Shown here: in pieces, positions 63,101 to 64,000 of the stretch
Numbering within the stretch: position 1 is the stretch's first letter
Layout of the letters: each line of letters starts with the position of its first letter
NCBI RefSeq assembly: GCF_030697375.1
Contig: NZ_JAUYQD010000033.1
Location: 92,849 to 156,848, forward strand
Direction: 5' to 3'
From: Rhodoferax sp.
GTDB taxonomy: Bacteria > Pseudomonadota > Gammaproteobacteria > Burkholderiales > Burkholderiaceae_C
DNA length: 64,000 nucleotides
Notes under the pieces: model-generated
What the model was told of the DNA's origin: nothing
Database searches by the model: none
Seen by the model: only the letters and a program-made list of their open reading frames with translations
Program-made: the position numbers and the translations under genes

Positions 63101-63896
63101 TCAGACTGCGCTGCAATGCTGCCGATTCCTACCGGAGCAAGTCGACGCCCAGTTGCTGTATTCCATGCTGCTGCAGTTCATGGCAGGAGAAGAGCCAGAA
63201 GGTCCAAGACTCGAATCGTGGCATTTGGGGAAGATGTTAGAGCGGCTGGAAAAGTCCAATGAGATAGAAAGAATGGCGCTCATTCAACTTGAATTTGGCC
63301 TGTTCCCTGCGCTCGGCCATGGGCAAGAAGCCAGGGCCGCTGCTTTGTATGCCGGACTTATGACGGAGCCTGCTCTTTTCTCAGAATTGGTGTGCCTTCT
63401 ATACAAGCCTGAGCATAGAGACAGGGATGAGTCAGCTACCGACGCAAGCCGGGCCGCCGCTGAACATTCCTGGAAAATTCTGAATGCCTGCACGCGGCAA
63501 CCAGGGACGCAGGCGGATGGCAGCATTGACCACAACGCCTTCGTCTTATTCATAGACGCTGCACGAGAACTGTGTCGTCAGTCAGACAGACTAACCATGT
63601 GTGATCAAACATTGGGGCAAATCCTTGCCCATGCTCCATCAGATGACGATGGGGCTTGGCCTTTCTTGCCAGCGCGGGAGGTCTTGGATCGCCCGGACCT
63701 AGAAGAAATGCGGACGGGTTTTTTCATCGGTACCCACAACAAACGTGGTGTAACGAGTCGTTCGCCGTGGGACGGCGGAGATCAGGAGCGTGACTTGGCG
63801 GTCTACTACCGAAGTCAGGCAGAAAAAGTTCAATATTCTCATCCGAACATGGCAGCCACACGTAAGCGTCCGGTCTGCGCCATCTTGCGAGGTTGA
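60150..63896 (+). CDS. Large defence-like multidomain protein, 3' end interrupted by IS66-like element
   Basis: A 1248-residue protein, not assigned to a named family. Residues about 1-160 look like a PD-(D/E)xK-type nuclease fold (APGWDGVLF...SYWEIGCDQDPTTKANGDYQKR). Next comes a STAND-like region whose P-loop is not evident (PLTIRADSVEEAAAFAVATL), then a long helical repeat-like part. The C-terminal motif MRTGFFIGTHNKRGVTSRSPWDGGDQERDLAVYYRSQAEKVQYSHP is one I recall from large defence-type proteins and usually continues. Here, at 63862, an IS66-like terminus begins and the last ten or so codons are IS-derived. The ATG at 60150 follows GGGAG; a TTG at 60126 is unlikely. Confidence 0.65.
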   Translation: MRITASHIVEWANTKAKEAQTDLPRLIRRLCFDAASTRQLSFPAGDSTYAPGWDGVLFRERGDAWAPVGKSYWEIGCDQDPTTKANGDYQKRSIKTCAEDRSSAAFIFVTPRRWTTKTRWIAEQRAKGDWADVRAYDADDLEQWLEQTPAVALQFKEELGLTGEGVESLSRYWQLWSQQCSPAITPDALFIDRTEVRDTLIKKIRGELAQQCVTSPLTIRADSVEEAAAFAVATLMHLDELADQALIVTEPNGWRFVERNQQLKIVIAARTEVATTPTLRAGLLVIVPHAAGDVTAKPQGDEVLLERPNIYEFEKALVAIGMEESDAKRYALSTGRSWTVLRRQRATNLAIRRPGWLDAPQSASLCLLCLLGAWNANNEADRQVVERLATRSYEDVERDLRQLARFDDAPLLSIGAVWKAKSPLELLNLFGDRITRSELDRFFLIAREMLVTPDPQLELPDEQRYAAAIYGKVHPHSDLLFESVCDALMKLAVRGPEQPGLLALEVEARVGRLVHELLGNADELRWLSLAPHLPTLAEAAPTAFLNAVGKSLRLPNAPVTRLLTESSTTGFAGRCWHAGLLWALETLAWAPSQLARVAMVLAQLMCIPIQGNWGNTPGRSLLGVFRSWFPQTAAGLQERIQVLDLLIKREPDGAFDVLEGLTAFGQQIATPAARPKWREDDAGAGRGVTYAEQNEMHAAARARLFQMSIGNASRITTLLQNTSKNEHEEVFRVLALMEPFTLVVANDEDREVLRSALRKTIHWHRNYSDAPVEDLDTWLQVVESYYERLAPVDLMRRHCWLFDSHWVELPSRERDDLVQAGRGAVTHARISALTEIQKNLGMTGVDNLIAVCSEPSTVGITLADMSCDGVQWPEWFVVNGGDFTQGAHMTWCISGFLHATPLPRSVELVRKMMTLGDQQAWDVAKRVRFLILARPEWETWQSVSACGVEVDVAYWASVRPNAFLHTDETDHLFVLRRLLEAKRPQTALQCCRFLPEQVDAQLLYSMLLQFMAGEEPEGPRLESWHLGKMLERLEKSNEIERMALIQLEFGLFPALGHGQEARAAALYAGLMTEPALFSELVCLLYKPEHRDRDESATDASRAAAEHSWKILNACTRQPGTQADGSIDHNAFVLFIDAARELCRQSDRLTMCDQTLGQILAHAPSDDDGAWPFLPAREVLDRPDLEEMRTGFFIGTHNKRGVTSRSPWDGGDQERDLAVYYRSQAEKVQYSHPNMAATRKRPVCAILRG

Positions 63897-64000
63897 AGCG
63901 GATTTGCCACGCTCGTTGTTTTCAACGACGAGGATGGACACATGAAAGACACAGACCGCCAGCGCATTGAGCGCTGCTTGGAAGAATTTGCCGCCTGGCG
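63862..64000 (+). mobile_element. Left end of an IS66-like insertion sequence (partial)
   Basis: From 63862 the sequence reads GTAAGCGTCCGGTCTGCGCC, like the GTAA-starting inverted repeats of IS66-family elements, followed about 80 bases later by a small ORF (63942). This interrupts the expected C-terminus of the upstream large gene. The preceding eight bases (63854-63861, AGCCACAC) would be the target-site duplication if the right end carries the same octamer beyond the window. Confidence 0.6.
63942..64000 (+). CDS. Start of IS66-type accessory protein TnpA (partial)
   Basis: The reading frame MKDTDRQRIERCLEEFAAW runs off the right edge. Its position relative to the IS66-like terminus, and its resemblance to the N-terminus of IS66 TnpA-type proteins as I recall them, support the call, but only about 19 residues are visible. 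Confidence 0.45.
   Translation, partial: MKDTDRQRIERCLEEFAAW

Overview
The window looks like chromosome of a GC-rich betaproteobacterium, most likely Burkholderiales/Comamonadaceae (Rhodoferax/Polaromonas-like). I infer this from the gene repertoire (HD-GYP/DUF3369 protein, DUF2844-DUF3443 pair, DUF2126 protein, WS/DGAT, PHB-related genes, urease with a His-rich UreE) and from a dispersed ~50-bp repeat of a type I recall from that family. No rRNA, tRNA or CRISPR array was seen.

Layout. 1-1.6 kb: 3' end of an HD-GYP gene and a convergent RidA gene. 1.6-5.3 kb and 9.7-13.3 kb: transglutaminase-like, circularly permuted ATP-grasp/alpha-E and DUF2126 proteins, an amidoligase-type peptide-modification set; a second, split ATP-grasp + alpha-E pair sits at 19.3-21.7 kb behind a candidate sigma-54 promoter. 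Between them are a wax-ester-synthase-like acyltransferase with an alpha/beta hydrolase, a DUF2844/DUF3443 secreted pair, comEC and a tryptophanase with a possible Trp-containing leader peptide. An isolated AbiJ/HEPN defence gene lies at 17.6-18.7 kb. 21.7-25.5 kb: GNAT, HDOD, SPOR and MltB genes.

25.5-31.9 kb is a leftward urease operon (ureA, small ORF, ureB, ureC, gene X, ureE'-ureC' chimera, ureE, ureF, ureG). It lacks ureD here and carries a 152-bp duplication of the ureC 3' end. 32-38 kb: an NHL-propeller lipoprotein, then an unusual NCS1-permease/histidine-kinase/receiver fusion with its own LuxR-type response regulator. 38.5-45 kb: a MocR regulator divergent from osmC-paiB-GNAT, then an isochorismatase-like/DJ-1 pair, a secreted protein and a GlxA-type AraC regulator.

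44.99-49.80 kb is a small, A/T-richer island bounded by perfect 77-bp direct repeats that duplicate the 3' end of the AraC gene. It holds only a translationally coupled pair: a KAP-family P-loop NTPase and a second P-loop-like protein whose Walker A lysine is replaced. This is the best candidate for an undescribed (defence-like) system. 49.9-57.9 kb: AI-2E transporter, PHB-depolymerase-like esterase with an RHH regulator and a 40-bp perfect palindrome, a patatin whose catalytic dyad is lost, a membrane protein, a hipB with a decayed hipA, a second patatin-like gene and a 3-hydroxybutyrate dehydrogenase. 58-64 kb is a second defence-like region: an AbiEi/AbiEii pair with a large inverted-repeat operator, then a 1248-residue protein whose 3' end is interrupted by the left end of an IS66-like element running off the window.

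Eight copies of one short palindromic repeat are scattered through the window. Several lie inside reading frames, where they supply signal-peptide residues, a stop codon or a start codon.
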